Below, piece by piece: positions 19,804-27,416 of a DNA stretch of 37,394 bases. Each line of letters begins with the position of its first letter. Positions within the stretch are counted from its first letter, which is position 1. The stretch comes from Streptomyces oceani (lineage in GTDB: Bacteria; Actinomycetota; Actinomycetes; Streptomycetales; Streptomycetaceae), in NCBI RefSeq assembly GCF_001751245.1, contig NZ_LJGU01000133.1:160452-197845 (forward strand), read 5' to 3'. Below the pieces are notes generated by a model. It worked only from the letters and a program-made list of their open reading frames with translations, was not told the DNA's origin and made no database searches. The position numbers and the translations under genes are program-made.

Positions 19804-19821
19804 GGCGGCTGCGGGGCCGCC
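19804..19821 (+). terminator. Possible pepN terminator
   Basis: GGCGGC-TGCGGG-GCCGCC, a perfect 6-bp GC stem 21 bases past the pepN stop, with a second small repeat (GGAC/GTCC) right after. Confidence 0.45.
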
Positions 19822-19929
19822 GGACACGCGTCCACCGGACGTGGGGTGGCTGGGGCGTCATGACTCGCGACACCGTGCCACCTTCGGGCGAAAAACCGCG
19901 CTGGCGGTAAACAGCGGCGGAGAGGGCGC

Positions 19930-19948
19930 ATAGGTTAGGGAAACCTCA
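19930..19948 (+). promoter_or_regulatory. Iron box (DtxR/DmdR/IdeR-type operator)
   Basis: ATAGGTTAGGGAAACCTCA matches the actinobacterial iron-box consensus TTAGGTTAGGCTAACCTAA at 15 of 19 positions. The core AGGTT-N5-AACCT is a perfect inverted repeat. It overlaps a likely -10 element, TAGGTT (19931-19936), which has TAAACA (19908-19913) 17 bases upstream. With iron present, the repressor bound here would block the promoter of the decarboxylase operon. Confidence 0.82.
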
Positions 19949-20006
19949 CCGTCTGATGCGGCGGGAGTACCAAGCGTAGCCATTACGGATATCCGCGGAC
20001 CTCCGC

Positions 20007-20027
20007 GGACACCGTACGCCGGTGTCC
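20007..20027 (+). other. Hairpin in the leader of the iron-regulated operon
   Basis: GGACACCG (20007-20014), a 5-base loop, then CGGTGTCC (20020-20027): a perfect 8-bp stem in the leader between the iron box and the decarboxylase start. A direct repeat CCGCGGAC (19993-20000 and 20003-20010) abuts it. Role unknown. Confidence 0.5.
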
Positions 20028-20067
20028 GTACGCCCCATCCTGTCCCGAACCAAGGGAGCAGCCACAC

Positions 20068-21717
20068 ATGTCGCCCGCCCCCCTACCGTCCCTGTCCGCT
20101 GCCGACGCTGACGACCCCTGGCTGCTCGCCGGCGGCGCCCGAGGTCACGACACGCTCCAACCGTTGGTGAACACGGTCCTCACCGCGCTACGCCAGGGCG
20201 CGCTGGAGCGCTGCGGCCCGCTGCCGGCCGGTGGCCCGGAGGTGGTCGCCGACCGGGTCGACGCGGCGATCGGCATCGACCGTCAGGGCGGTGGTGACGC
20301 CCTTCCCCGAGCCGGAGCGGGTTTCGGGACTGTCACGGGCGCCGGTGCTCCCGCTGGTTCCGTTGGGCGCGCGGGTGCGGAGTATCGAGCACGCGACGGG
20401 GCGGCCGGCCTACTGCCGGAGGTCGGGGCCGGGTCCCCGGCGGCGCTGCATGACGTGGTGCGAGCGCTGGCCGCTGGTTCAGCCGACCCGGCCGACCCAC
20501 TGTGCGCCGCCCACCTGCACTGCCCGCCGCTGGCGGTCGCCGCCGCGGCCGACCTGGCGGCGAGCACGCTCAACCCCTCGATGGACTCCTGGGACCAGGC
20601 TCCGGCCGCGTCCGCACTGGAGGCGCGCACCTGCCGGACGCTCGCCGAGTTGGTGTACGGCCCCGGTACCCCCGCGGACTCGGTGATCACGACGGGCGGC
20701 ACCGAGTCGAACCAGCTGGGCCTGCTGCTGGCACGTGAGTTGCTCGGTTCGCGTGTGCGCGTCGTGTGCGGCGCGAACGCGCACCACAGCGTGCAGCGCG
20801 CGGCCTGGCTGCTGGGGCTGGACCCGCCACTGGTCGTACCAGCGCCGGGCGGCGTGCTGGACCCGGGCGGGTTGGCCGACGTGCTGGCCAAAGTGGTCGG
20901 GCCGGCACTGGTGGTGGCGACCGCCGGGACGACCGACACCGGCGGGATCGACCCGTTGCCCGAGATCGCCAGCGTCGCGACCACTCATGGGGCCCGCCTG
21001 CACGTGGACGCGGCGTACGGCGGACCGCTGCTGTTCAGTGAGCAGTTGAGCGACCGTCTGGCGGGGCTGGCACGGGCCGACTCGGTGACGCTGGACCTGC
21101 ACAAGCTGGGCTGGCAGCCGGTGGCCGCGGGAGTCTTCGCCGTATCCCACCGGGACGCGTTGGGGACACTCGAGCACCGGGCGGAGTATCTCAACGCGGA
21201 CGACGACACCCTGGCCGGCATCCCCGATCTGCTGGGGCGCTCACTGCGGACGACGCGGCGACCGGACGTGCTGAAGATCGCGGTGACCCTGCGGGCTCTC
21301 GGGCGGCGCGGGCTGGCGACGTTGGTGGAGCGCACCTGTCTGGCGGCCCGGCGGCTGGCGGAGCTGGTGAAGGCGGACCCGGCGTTCGAGTTGGCGGCCC
21401 CGCCCGCCCTGTCCACGGTGGTCTTCCGTCCGCTCCGGTGCGATGAGGGGACGGTGGCCGACATCCGACGTCGGCTGCTGGCAGAGGGGCGCGCGGTGCT
21501 CGGCCGGGCGGTCCTGGACGGTCAACTGTGGCTGAAGGTCACGCTGCTGAACCCACACGTGCGTACCAGCGACCTGACGGCGCTGCTGAAGCTGGTGCGC
21601 GACGCCGCCGGGCGGACTGAGGGGTCCGCCGCATCGGACGGCCGGAGACCCGGCGACGGACACCAGCACGGTCCGCCGCCACCGCACGCTCGTAACGGAT
21701 CGGCGGTGCGGTCGTGA
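20068..21717 (+). CDS. PLP-dependent group II decarboxylase (siderophore type)
   Basis: A 549-residue PLP-dependent decarboxylase, first gene of an iron-box operon. Group II marks are CAAHLHCPPLAVAAAADLAA, LNPSMDSWDQAPAASALEAR, VITTGGTESNQLGLLLARE, LHVDAAYGG (PLP-ring Asp) and DLHKLGW with the Schiff-base Lys346. It probably decarboxylates lysine, ornithine or 2,4-diaminobutyrate to the diamine, which the next gene product would N-hydroxylate; the substrate cannot be told. Residues about 72-111 fit the family poorly and have unusual third-base composition in this frame (see findings). The last 30 residues are disordered. The stop overlaps the next start by 4 bases (GTGA), implying translational coupling. 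Resembles DesA in role, but the sequence is of a different subgroup. Confidence 0.83.
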   Translation: MSPAPLPSLSAADADDPWLLAGGARGHDTLQPLVNTVLTALRQGALERCGPLPAGGPEVVADRVDAAIGIDRQGGGDALPRAGAGFGTVTGAGAPAGSVGRAGAEYRARDGAAGLLPEVGAGSPAALHDVVRALAAGSADPADPLCAAHLHCPPLAVAAAADLAASTLNPSMDSWDQAPAASALEARTCRTLAELVYGPGTPADSVITTGGTESNQLGLLLARELLGSRVRVVCGANAHHSVQRAAWLLGLDPPLVVPAPGGVLDPGGLADVLAKVVGPALVVATAGTTDTGGIDPLPEIASVATTHGARLHVDAAYGGPLLFSEQLSDRLAGLARADSVTLDLHKLGWQPVAAGVFAVSHRDALGTLEHRAEYLNADDDTLAGIPDLLGRSLRTTRRPDVLKIAVTLRALGRRGLATLVERTCLAARRLAELVKADPAFELAAPPALSTVVFRPLRCDEGTVADIRRRLLAEGRAVLGRAVLDGQLWLKVTLLNPHVRTSDLTALLKLVRDAAGRTEGSAASDGRRPGDGHQHGPPPPHARNGSAVRS

Positions 21718-23369
21718 GCGAGAGGTCCCTGCGTGACACGTCCCTCCACGAGACGGCCCCCAGCGAGGCGTCCGCGCACGAGCCGTCGACGAACGAGACG
21801 CTGTTGAACAGTGCGACCACCAGCGAGGCACGGGCCAGCGAGACAACCGCCGACAAGACAGTCACCCGTGCGGCAACCACCAAGACCACGGTCAGCGACA
21901 CCGGAGCGGTCGACGGCTCCGGCGCGGCCAGGCCCTTCGACCTGGCCGGCGTCGGCATCGGACCGTTCAACCTCTCCCTGGCGGCACTCGCCGACGGTGT
22001 CCCGGAACTGAGTACGGTGCTCTTCGACCAGTCTCCGGAGTTCTCCTGGCATCCCGGACTGCTGATCGAGGGAGCCACCTTGCAGGTGCCGTTCCTCGCC
22101 GATCTGGTCTCGCTGACGGATCCCACGAGTCCCTGGTCCTTCCTCAGCTATCTCCGAGCCCGCGAGCGACTCTTCCCGTTCTACTTCGCGGAACGTTTCC
22201 ACATCGAACGCGCCGAGTACGACGCGTACTGCCGCTGGGTCTCCCGGGGACTCACCGTCACCGGGGAGCAGACGGACCGACGTACCGGCCTGCGCTTCGG
22301 CCACCGGGTGGACGCGGTGCGATGGCACACCGAACGCGAACTGTTCGAGCTGGACTTCACGCGGCTGCACCAGGGGACGGGCGAGACCATGGCGCTGGGC
22401 CGCGCGTTCGCCCGGCACGTGGCGCTGGGCATCGGCACCGCGCCGTACACACCCGAAGCGTTCGGCCCGCTGGAGCGCGACCCGGCGGTTCCCGTGGTGC
22501 ACTCCGCCGACTACCTGCCGAACCGGGAGCGGTTGCTGGCCGCCGGCCACGTCACGGTGGTCGGCTCCGGCCAGTCCGGCGCCGAGGTGTTTCTGGACCT
22601 GCTCCGGCACCGCCCGGCAGGGCGGGAGCGGCTGCACTGGGTCACTCGCAGCCCGGCGTTCGCGCCCATGGAGTACAGCAAGCTGGGACTGGAGCACTTC
22701 ACCCCGGACTACGCTCGGTATTTCCACGGTCTGCCCGAGCGCACCCGCGACGAGCTCCTCTCCGGGCAGGGGCAGCTGCACAAGGCCATCGACCACGAGA
22801 CGCTGGCCGCGGTGCATGCCGAGCTGTACCACCGGGCGCTGCGGACCGGCTGGCCGGACGCGGTGCTCACACCGGCGCTCAGCGTCCGTGCGGCCGGTCG
22901 CCTGGGCCCCGCCCAACTGGAGCTGCATCTCGAGCACACCGAGCAGCACGCGCGCTCCCGGCTGGTCACGGACGCGGTCGTGCTGGCCACCGGGTACCGG
23001 GAGCGGCCGCAGGAGCGGTTGCTGGCCGCGCTCGAACCGTACGTCCATCGTGACGCCTCCGGACGACCGCGGGTGGACGAGCGGCACCGGATGGTCCTCG
23101 ACCCGTGCGTCACGGGTTCGATCCACCTGCAGAACGCCGAGCGGCACACGCACGGGGTGGGCGCGCCCGACCTGGGGCTGGCGGCGCACCGCAGCGCCAC
23201 CATCCTGAACTCGGTCACCGGCAGGGAGGCGTATCCGCTGCCGAGACGCTCGGCGTTCACCACCTTCGGCGTACGGAGTGACCCGGCCATGCCGGCAGAT
23301 GACGGTGCGGTACGGCAGAGTGGCGGTGTAGCCGATGCGCGAACGCCGCTGACAAGGAGTGCAACTTGA
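21714..23369 (+). CDS. FAD-dependent amine N-hydroxylase (SidA/IucD/PvdA family)
   Basis: A 551-residue flavin monooxygenase that uses NADPH and O2 to hydroxylate the terminal amine of lysine, ornithine or a diamine, the step that makes the hydroxamate precursor of siderophores. The FAD site is GVGIGPFNLSLAAL (from residue 79), the NADPH site VVGSGQSGAEVFLDLL, and the C-terminal substrate/FAD motif VVLATGYRERPQ. FSWHPGLLIEG and LQVPFLADLVSLTDPTSPWS are also family marks. The first 73 residues are a Thr/Ser/Glu/Ala-rich extension absent from usual members, yet its third codon positions are GC rich, so it appears to be translated. The start is GTG, overlapping the decarboxylase stop. The stop overlaps the next gene start. 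Confidence 0.9.
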   Translation: MSERSLRDTSLHETAPSEASAHEPSTNETLLNSATTSEARASETTADKTVTRAATTKTTVSDTGAVDGSGAARPFDLAGVGIGPFNLSLAALADGVPELSTVLFDQSPEFSWHPGLLIEGATLQVPFLADLVSLTDPTSPWSFLSYLRARERLFPFYFAERFHIERAEYDAYCRWVSRGLTVTGEQTDRRTGLRFGHRVDAVRWHTERELFELDFTRLHQGTGETMALGRAFARHVALGIGTAPYTPEAFGPLERDPAVPVVHSADYLPNRERLLAAGHVTVVGSGQSGAEVFLDLLRHRPAGRERLHWVTRSPAFAPMEYSKLGLEHFTPDYARYFHGLPERTRDELLSGQGQLHKAIDHETLAAVHAELYHRALRTGWPDAVLTPALSVRAAGRLGPAQLELHLEHTEQHARSRLVTDAVVLATGYRERPQERLLAALEPYVHRDASGRPRVDERHRMVLDPCVTGSIHLQNAERHTHGVGAPDLGLAAHRSATILNSVTGREAYPLPRRSAFTTFGVRSDPAMPADDGAVRQSGGVADARTPLTRSAT

Positions 23370-24061
23370 CCTCGGATCACGCCATACCGTACGGAACGCC
23401 GGACGCTCCTCGGGTCGCCGTGCGCGGCGAGGCCCAGCTGGAGTTCGATCCGGAGATCGCCCGCCTCGGCATCACGGTCAAGGCGCGTGGCACGGACCGG
23501 CAGTCCGCCCTGAACGACCTCACCAAACGCAACGGGCAGGTCCTGGAACTGGTCAAGGGCTACGGCGAGGCGGTCGAGAAGCTGGGGACCGGAGCCTTCG
23601 TCATCAACCCGGAACTGGCCGAGCGCAGTCGCCGGGAGCGGGTGCGCTCCTATCACGGCCGGGTCCGGATCAACGCCACGGTCTGCGACTTCACGGTCCT
23701 CGGCGAACTGACCACCCGGCTCAGCGATCTCGAGCTGACCAGCGTGGACGGGCCCTGGTGGGCGCTGCGCCCGACCTCCGCCGCGCATCGGCGGACGCGC
23801 CAGCAGGCCGTACGTGAAGCGGTGACCCGGGCCCGGGAGTACGCCGGTGCGCTCGGCGCGGAGTTGGTGTCCCTGGTGGAGCTGGCCGATCTGGGCGCGG
23901 AGGGGCCAGGCGCGCCGGCGGCGATGGCGAGCCCACCCATGGCCTTCGGTCGCGGCGCGGCGCCGGGTGCCGCTCAGCCGGAGCTGGACCTGGAGCCGCA
24001 GTCGCAGACGGTGGAGGCGCGGGTGAACGCGCGGTTCACCATGAGCCCGCCCGCCCTCTGA
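23366..24061 (+). CDS. SIMPL-domain protein
   Basis: A 231-residue SIMPL (DUF541) domain protein. The domain runs from VAVRGEAQLEFDPEIARLGI through AREYAGALGAELVSLVELAD to the last strand TVEARVNARFTM. The start is TTG at 23366-23368; AAGGAG (23354-23359) lies 6 bases upstream and the codon overlaps the hydroxylase stop (TTGA), so this rare start is well supported. No signal peptide is seen, unlike many Gram-negative members of the family. The function of SIMPL proteins is poorly known. Its coupling to the hydroxylase puts it under the iron box; whether it acts in siderophore metabolism is inference. A hairpin follows at once. Confidence 0.85.
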   Translation: MTSDHAIPYGTPDAPRVAVRGEAQLEFDPEIARLGITVKARGTDRQSALNDLTKRNGQVLELVKGYGEAVEKLGTGAFVINPELAERSRRERVRSYHGRVRINATVCDFTVLGELTTRLSDLELTSVDGPWWALRPTSAAHRRTRQQAVREAVTRAREYAGALGAELVSLVELADLGAEGPGAPAAMASPPMAFGRGAAPGAAQPELDLEPQSQTVEARVNARFTMSPPAL

Positions 24062-24069
24062 CACATCGA

Positions 24070-24092
24070 CGACACATCGACTTCATGTGTCG
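24070..24092 (+). terminator. Terminator of the iron-regulated operon
   Basis: CGACACAT (24070-24077), 7-base loop, ATGTGTCG (24085-24092): perfect 8-bp stem 9 bases past the SIMPL stop. A second GC hairpin (GGCCC-GCC-GGGCC, 24102-24114) follows. Confidence 0.65.
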
Positions 24093-24282
24093 AACCGTCC
24101 CGGCCCGCCGGGCCCTGCTGCCGGGCGCACGGGAGCCCAGGACGGCGGCGGTCACCCAGCGGCGTCCGGCATTCGCGCTCATCGGAGCGGACGACCGCGC
24201 AGAATTCACGGTGTTAAGCCTCGTTTTGCTCATAGTCATGGGAGAGTTACCAGTTCCCGGCTCTCTACCGAGCGGTAGGTCA

Positions 24283-24288
24283 TAGGCT
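24283..24288 (+). promoter_or_regulatory. Candidate -10 of pyk (leaderless transcript)
   Basis: TAGGCT at 24283-24288 is a good -10 match whose start point would fall at the pyk ATG (24296), implying a leaderless mRNA, common in actinobacteria. No ribosome site precedes the ATG, which fits. No convincing -35 was found. The region 24115-24282 shows no gene. Confidence 0.35.
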
Positions 24289-24295
24289 CGGGGCT

Positions 24296-25726
24296 ATGCG
24301 CCGAGCGAAGATCGTCAGCACCCTGGGGCCCGCCACGGATTCGTACGAGCAGATCAGCGCGCTTGTGCAGGCAGGGATGGATGTGGCGCGGTTTAACCTC
24401 AGCCATGCCACACACGTCGAGCACGAGGCACGCCACGCGCGGGTCCGGGAAGCGGCGAGGGAAGCCGGGCGCAGCGTCGGCGTGCTGGCCGACCTTCAAG
24501 GCCCGAAGATCCGACTCGGTCGCTTCCGGGACGGTCCGGTACTCCTTGAACACGGCGACGACTTCGCCATCACCACCGAGGAGGGCGAGGGTGACAGCAG
24601 CATCTGCGGCACCACCTACGAGGGGCTGGCGGATGACGTGTCCGCGGGTGAACTGGTCTTAGTGGACGACGGTCGGGTGAAGCTGCGGGTCACGGCCGTC
24701 GACGGTCCGGTGGTACGCACCACGGTGCTCGAGGGCGGGCTGGTATCGGACCACAAGGGGCTCAACCTGCCGGGCATCGCGGTCTCGGTGCCGGCGCTGA
24801 GCGGCAAGGACGTCGAGGACCTGCGCTGGGCGCTGCGTATGGGAGCCGACGTGGTCGCCCTGTCCTTCGTACGCGAGGGAACGGACGTCGACGTGGTCCG
24901 GCGGATCATGGCCGAGGAGGGCAGGCAGGTTCCGGTGCTCGCCAAGATCGAGAAGCCGCAGGCGGTGCACAACCTCGAGTCCATCGTGGCGGGCTTCGAC
25001 GGCATCATGGTGGCCCGTGGGGACCTCGGAGTGGAGATGCCGCTGGAGTCCGTGCCGATGGTGCAGAAGCGGGCGGTGCAGCTGGCCCGAAGGAACGCCA
25101 AGCCGGCAATCGTCGCCACGCAGATGCTGGATTCCATGATCGACGCCTCCCGGCCGACCCGCGCCGAGGCTTCGGATGTGGCGAACGCCGTGCTGGACGG
25201 CGCCGACGCGGTGATGCTCTCCGGCGAGACCAGCGTGGGCAAGCATCCGGAGGAGACCGTACGCACCATGGGCCGGATCGTCTCGGCGGCGGAGGCGGAC
25301 ATGCTCGCGGACGGCTTGGCGCCACTCACCGAGCGCAACAAGCCACGCACTCAGGGCGGATCGGTGGCCCGGGCGGCGGCGGACCTCGGCGACTTCCTCG
25401 GGGCCCGGTTCCTGGTGGCGTTCACCCAGTCCGGCGACACGGTGCGCCGCCTCGCTCGCTACCGCTCCCCCGTTCCCGTGCTCGCCTTCACTCCGGACGA
25501 GGCCACGCGTGCACAACTCAACCTCTCCTGGGGCGTGGAGACCTTCCTGGGCCCGACCGTGCGGACCACCGACGAGATGGTGGCGCAGGTGGACGAACTG
25601 CTGTTGACCAGCGGGCGCTGTGTCAAGGGCGATCTCGTCGTGATCACCGCGGGCTCGCCGCCGGGCGTCCCCGGCTCCACGAACCTGCTGCGGGTGCACC
25701 ACATCGGGTACGCACCGCGCGCCTGA
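24296..25726 (+). CDS. pyk: Pyruvate kinase
   Basis: A 476-residue pyruvate kinase, converting phosphoenolpyruvate and ADP to pyruvate and ATP in glycolysis. The start MRRAKIVSTLGPATDS is the family N-terminus. ARFNLSHATH, LADLQGPKIRLGRF, the signature VLAKIEKPQAV with its catalytic Lys, VARGDLGVEMPLE and the metal/substrate helix IVATQMLDSMI then PTRAEASDVANAVLDGADAVMLSGET are all intact. The B domain and C-terminal allosteric domain (from about 345) are complete. Codon 122 (24659-24661) is TTA, a leucine codon that in Streptomyces needs the bldA tRNA and is very rare in central metabolism. The gene lies between the iron-regulated operon and the accessory region. Confidence 0.96.
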   Translation: MRRAKIVSTLGPATDSYEQISALVQAGMDVARFNLSHATHVEHEARHARVREAAREAGRSVGVLADLQGPKIRLGRFRDGPVLLEHGDDFAITTEEGEGDSSICGTTYEGLADDVSAGELVLVDDGRVKLRVTAVDGPVVRTTVLEGGLVSDHKGLNLPGIAVSVPALSGKDVEDLRWALRMGADVVALSFVREGTDVDVVRRIMAEEGRQVPVLAKIEKPQAVHNLESIVAGFDGIMVARGDLGVEMPLESVPMVQKRAVQLARRNAKPAIVATQMLDSMIDASRPTRAEASDVANAVLDGADAVMLSGETSVGKHPEETVRTMGRIVSAAEADMLADGLAPLTERNKPRTQGGSVARAAADLGDFLGARFLVAFTQSGDTVRRLARYRSPVPVLAFTPDEATRAQLNLSWGVETFLGPTVRTTDEMVAQVDELLLTSGRCVKGDLVVITAGSPPGVPGSTNLLRVHHIGYAPRA

Positions 25727-25727
25727 G

Positions 25728-25842
25728 GGCTGTCCCGTAACTCCCGGTGGATCGGCGAGCGGCGTTCAGCGCTGGGTCCTCCCCAGGCCGGTAGGCCGAG
25801 GGGACAGATCGCAAGACGGGAAGTCGTCCCCACACCGGGAGT
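25728..25842. repeat. IS-end-like sequence with 10-bp inverted repeat
   Basis: GGGCTGTCCCGTAA (starting 25728) directly after the pyk stop resembles the terminal repeats of IS5-group elements common in Streptomyces (from memory). ACTCCCGGTG (25740-25749) is repeated exactly inverted at 25833-25842. No transposase fragment is present. It may be a relic or a small non-coding mobile element. Confidence 0.3.
25780..25804 (+). terminator. Probable pyk terminator
   Basis: Hairpin with outer stem TCCCC/GGGGA (25780-25784, 25800-25804) and inner stem GGCC/GGCC around a GGTA loop, split by a small internal bulge; 54 bases past the pyk stop. Confidence 0.5.
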
Positions 25843-25916
25843 ACGTGGGCGATTCGACAACCCGGCGAGGTGCCGTACGGAGCGATGCGAGCCGCTGGGG
25901 GTTCCCGGGGCGGTCC

Positions 25917-26313
25917 CTAGGCCTGATCAGACATCGCGGTGCGATCGGACTCGCTGCGCGGCACGCAGAACTCTTTGCCTTCGGGATCGGCGAGTCGGCG
26001 AGGACGTCCCACTCCGTGCCGTCCGGCCTCCGGCACTCGGTGACCAGTGTGGCCCCAGAGCCAACAGCCGCTCCACCTCCTCCTGGCGCGAGGTCGTCGG
26101 ACGCGGACAGAGATGCATCCGGTTCTTGATCGTTCTTTCCTCGGGCACCTGATTGAAATGCAGCAACGGGCCCCTCGGAAGCGTCACATCAATCCCCGGG
26201 TCGCCTGGTCCGTCCTGTGGATGCAGCGGACAACCGGTCACCCCGCTCCAGAACCGCGCCAGTTCGTAGGCGTCCGAACAGTCGACTGCCACGTTCTCCA
26301 CCACCGAAACCAT
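25917..26313 (-). pseudogene. VOC/glyoxalase-like protein, two frameshifts
   Basis: From the ATG at 26311-26313 the peptide MVSVVENVAVDCSDAYELAR and then FWSGVTGCPLHPQDGPGDPG, LLHFNQVPE, IKNRMHLCPRPTTS and EEVERLLALG is a normal glyoxalase-like VOC domain of the uncharacterised actinobacterial type. After LALG the frame breaks. Family sequence resumes one frame away (ATLVTECRRPDGTEWDVLAD), as if one G of GGGG were lost. It then breaks again after an 8-base duplication-like stretch and continues in the third frame (ADPEGKEFCVPRSESDRTAM) to a TAG at 25917-25919. In the original frame the protein ends at 25927 with an unrelated tail. Probably a recent pseudogene; two sequencing errors are possible but less likely. 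Confidence 0.72.
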
Positions 26314-26367
26314 GCGGCTCAGCATGCCGGAGCACGGCTCAGACCGCTACGGAGCCCTACCCACGGT

Positions 26368-27402
26368 CTATCGGTCTCGCCGAGCGACCAGGTCGGCGAT
26401 CTCTCGCAGTCCCCGGGTGCGTGCGGCTGGCGCGACCACGTCCAGTTGGCAGCGGGCGTCCCGGAGAAGCTGATCGACCTCGGACTCGCTCCATGCCCGC
26501 CCGCCGGCGGCGTCGACGAGCCTCGCCATCTCGGCCAACTCGGCGTGATCCGGCGCGTCCTCCCCGTGGTAGCGCGTGGCGAGTTGCCGTGCGGCGGGTG
26601 TCCCGGCCTTCAGGGCGGCCACCACGGGCAGCGTCTTCTTACGGCCACGCAGATCGGAGTAGCCGGGTTTTCCGGTCGCCTCCGGGTCTCCCCAGATGCC
26701 CAGCAGGTCGTCAACATGCTGGAAGGCGAGACCGAGGCGCTCCCCGAACAGACGTAAGGACGCCCGCTGTGCCTCGGTGCCCCCCGCAAACGCGGCGCCG
26801 AGTTCACACGCCACCCCCAACAGCGCGCCCGTCTTGGCCTGCGCCATGCTCTGGCACTCCGACAGGTCGACATCCTCACGCCGCTCGAAGGCGAGGTCCA
26901 TGGCCTGCCCCCGGATCAGCTCCTGCACGGCGGCGTTGAGCTGACCGATCGCACCCGGTGCGGCCGGGTTCGCGCTGTCGGCCAACACCGCGGAGGCGAG
27001 GGAGGACAGCGCGTCCCCGGTCAGGATGGCGACATTGCTGCCGAAGACCGTCCAGGCGGTGGGCCGGTGACGGCGGGTGCGGTCCTGATCCATCACATCG
27101 TCGTGCAGCAGGGAGAAGTTGTGCACGAGTTCCACCGCGACGGCGGCGGGCACGGCTGACGTGGCGGTTCCGACGGCCTCCGCGGAAAGCAGGGTCAACG
27201 CCGGGCGAAGCGCCTTGCCGGACCAGGCGTTCGAGGAGTGGCCGTGCTCGTCGGTGAGCCCGAGATGGTACTGGGCCACGAGGCGTACCTCCGCGGGAAG
27301 AGTCTCGACGGCCGTACGCAGGCTCGGGGCGACCGTCCGGCGAGCCCACTCGCAGAGCGCGGCTGCCGAGGTGTCGTCGTGGCATCCGGTATCGGTGGTC
27401 AC
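26368..27402 (-). CDS. Polyprenyl diphosphate synthase, encapsulin-operon type
   Basis: A 344-residue trans-prenyl diphosphate synthase joining IPP units to an allylic starter. The first Asp-rich motif is HDDVMDQD (DDxxD at 101-105), with Phe96 five residues before it, which usually limits products to C15-C20. The second is HVDDLLGIWGD (231-239). ALRPALTLLSAEAVG and GRKKTLPVVAAL are also family marks. The start GTG (27400-27402) has a perfect ribosome site (AGGAGG, 27407-27412); the open frame further upstream is antisense-like sequence inside the shell gene. It lies 14 bases after shell B and is last in the operon. Such enzymes are known neighbours, and proposed cargo, of Family 2B encapsulins. 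It probably supplies FPP to the cyclase. Codon 216 (26755-26757) is TTA, so translation should depend on bldA. Confidence 0.88.
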   Translation of the reverse strand: MTTDTGCHDDTSAAALCEWARRTVAPSLRTAVETLPAEVRLVAQYHLGLTDEHGHSSNAWSGKALRPALTLLSAEAVGTATSAVPAAVAVELVHNFSLLHDDVMDQDRTRRHRPTAWTVFGSNVAILTGDALSSLASAVLADSANPAAPGAIGQLNAAVQELIRGQAMDLAFERREDVDLSECQSMAQAKTGALLGVACELGAAFAGGTEAQRASLRLFGERLGLAFQHVDDLLGIWGDPEATGKPGYSDLRGRKKTLPVVAALKAGTPAARQLATRYHGEDAPDHAELAEMARLVDAAGGRAWSESEVDQLLRDARCQLDVVAPAARTRGLREIADLVARRDR

Positions 27403-27416
27403 AGTGCCTCCTGAAC

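Noticed and set aside
20068..23369. Complete desferrioxamine (desABCD) cluster
   Set aside because: Only decarboxylase and hydroxylase are present; the third gene is a SIMPL protein, and the decarboxylase does not resemble DesA closely.
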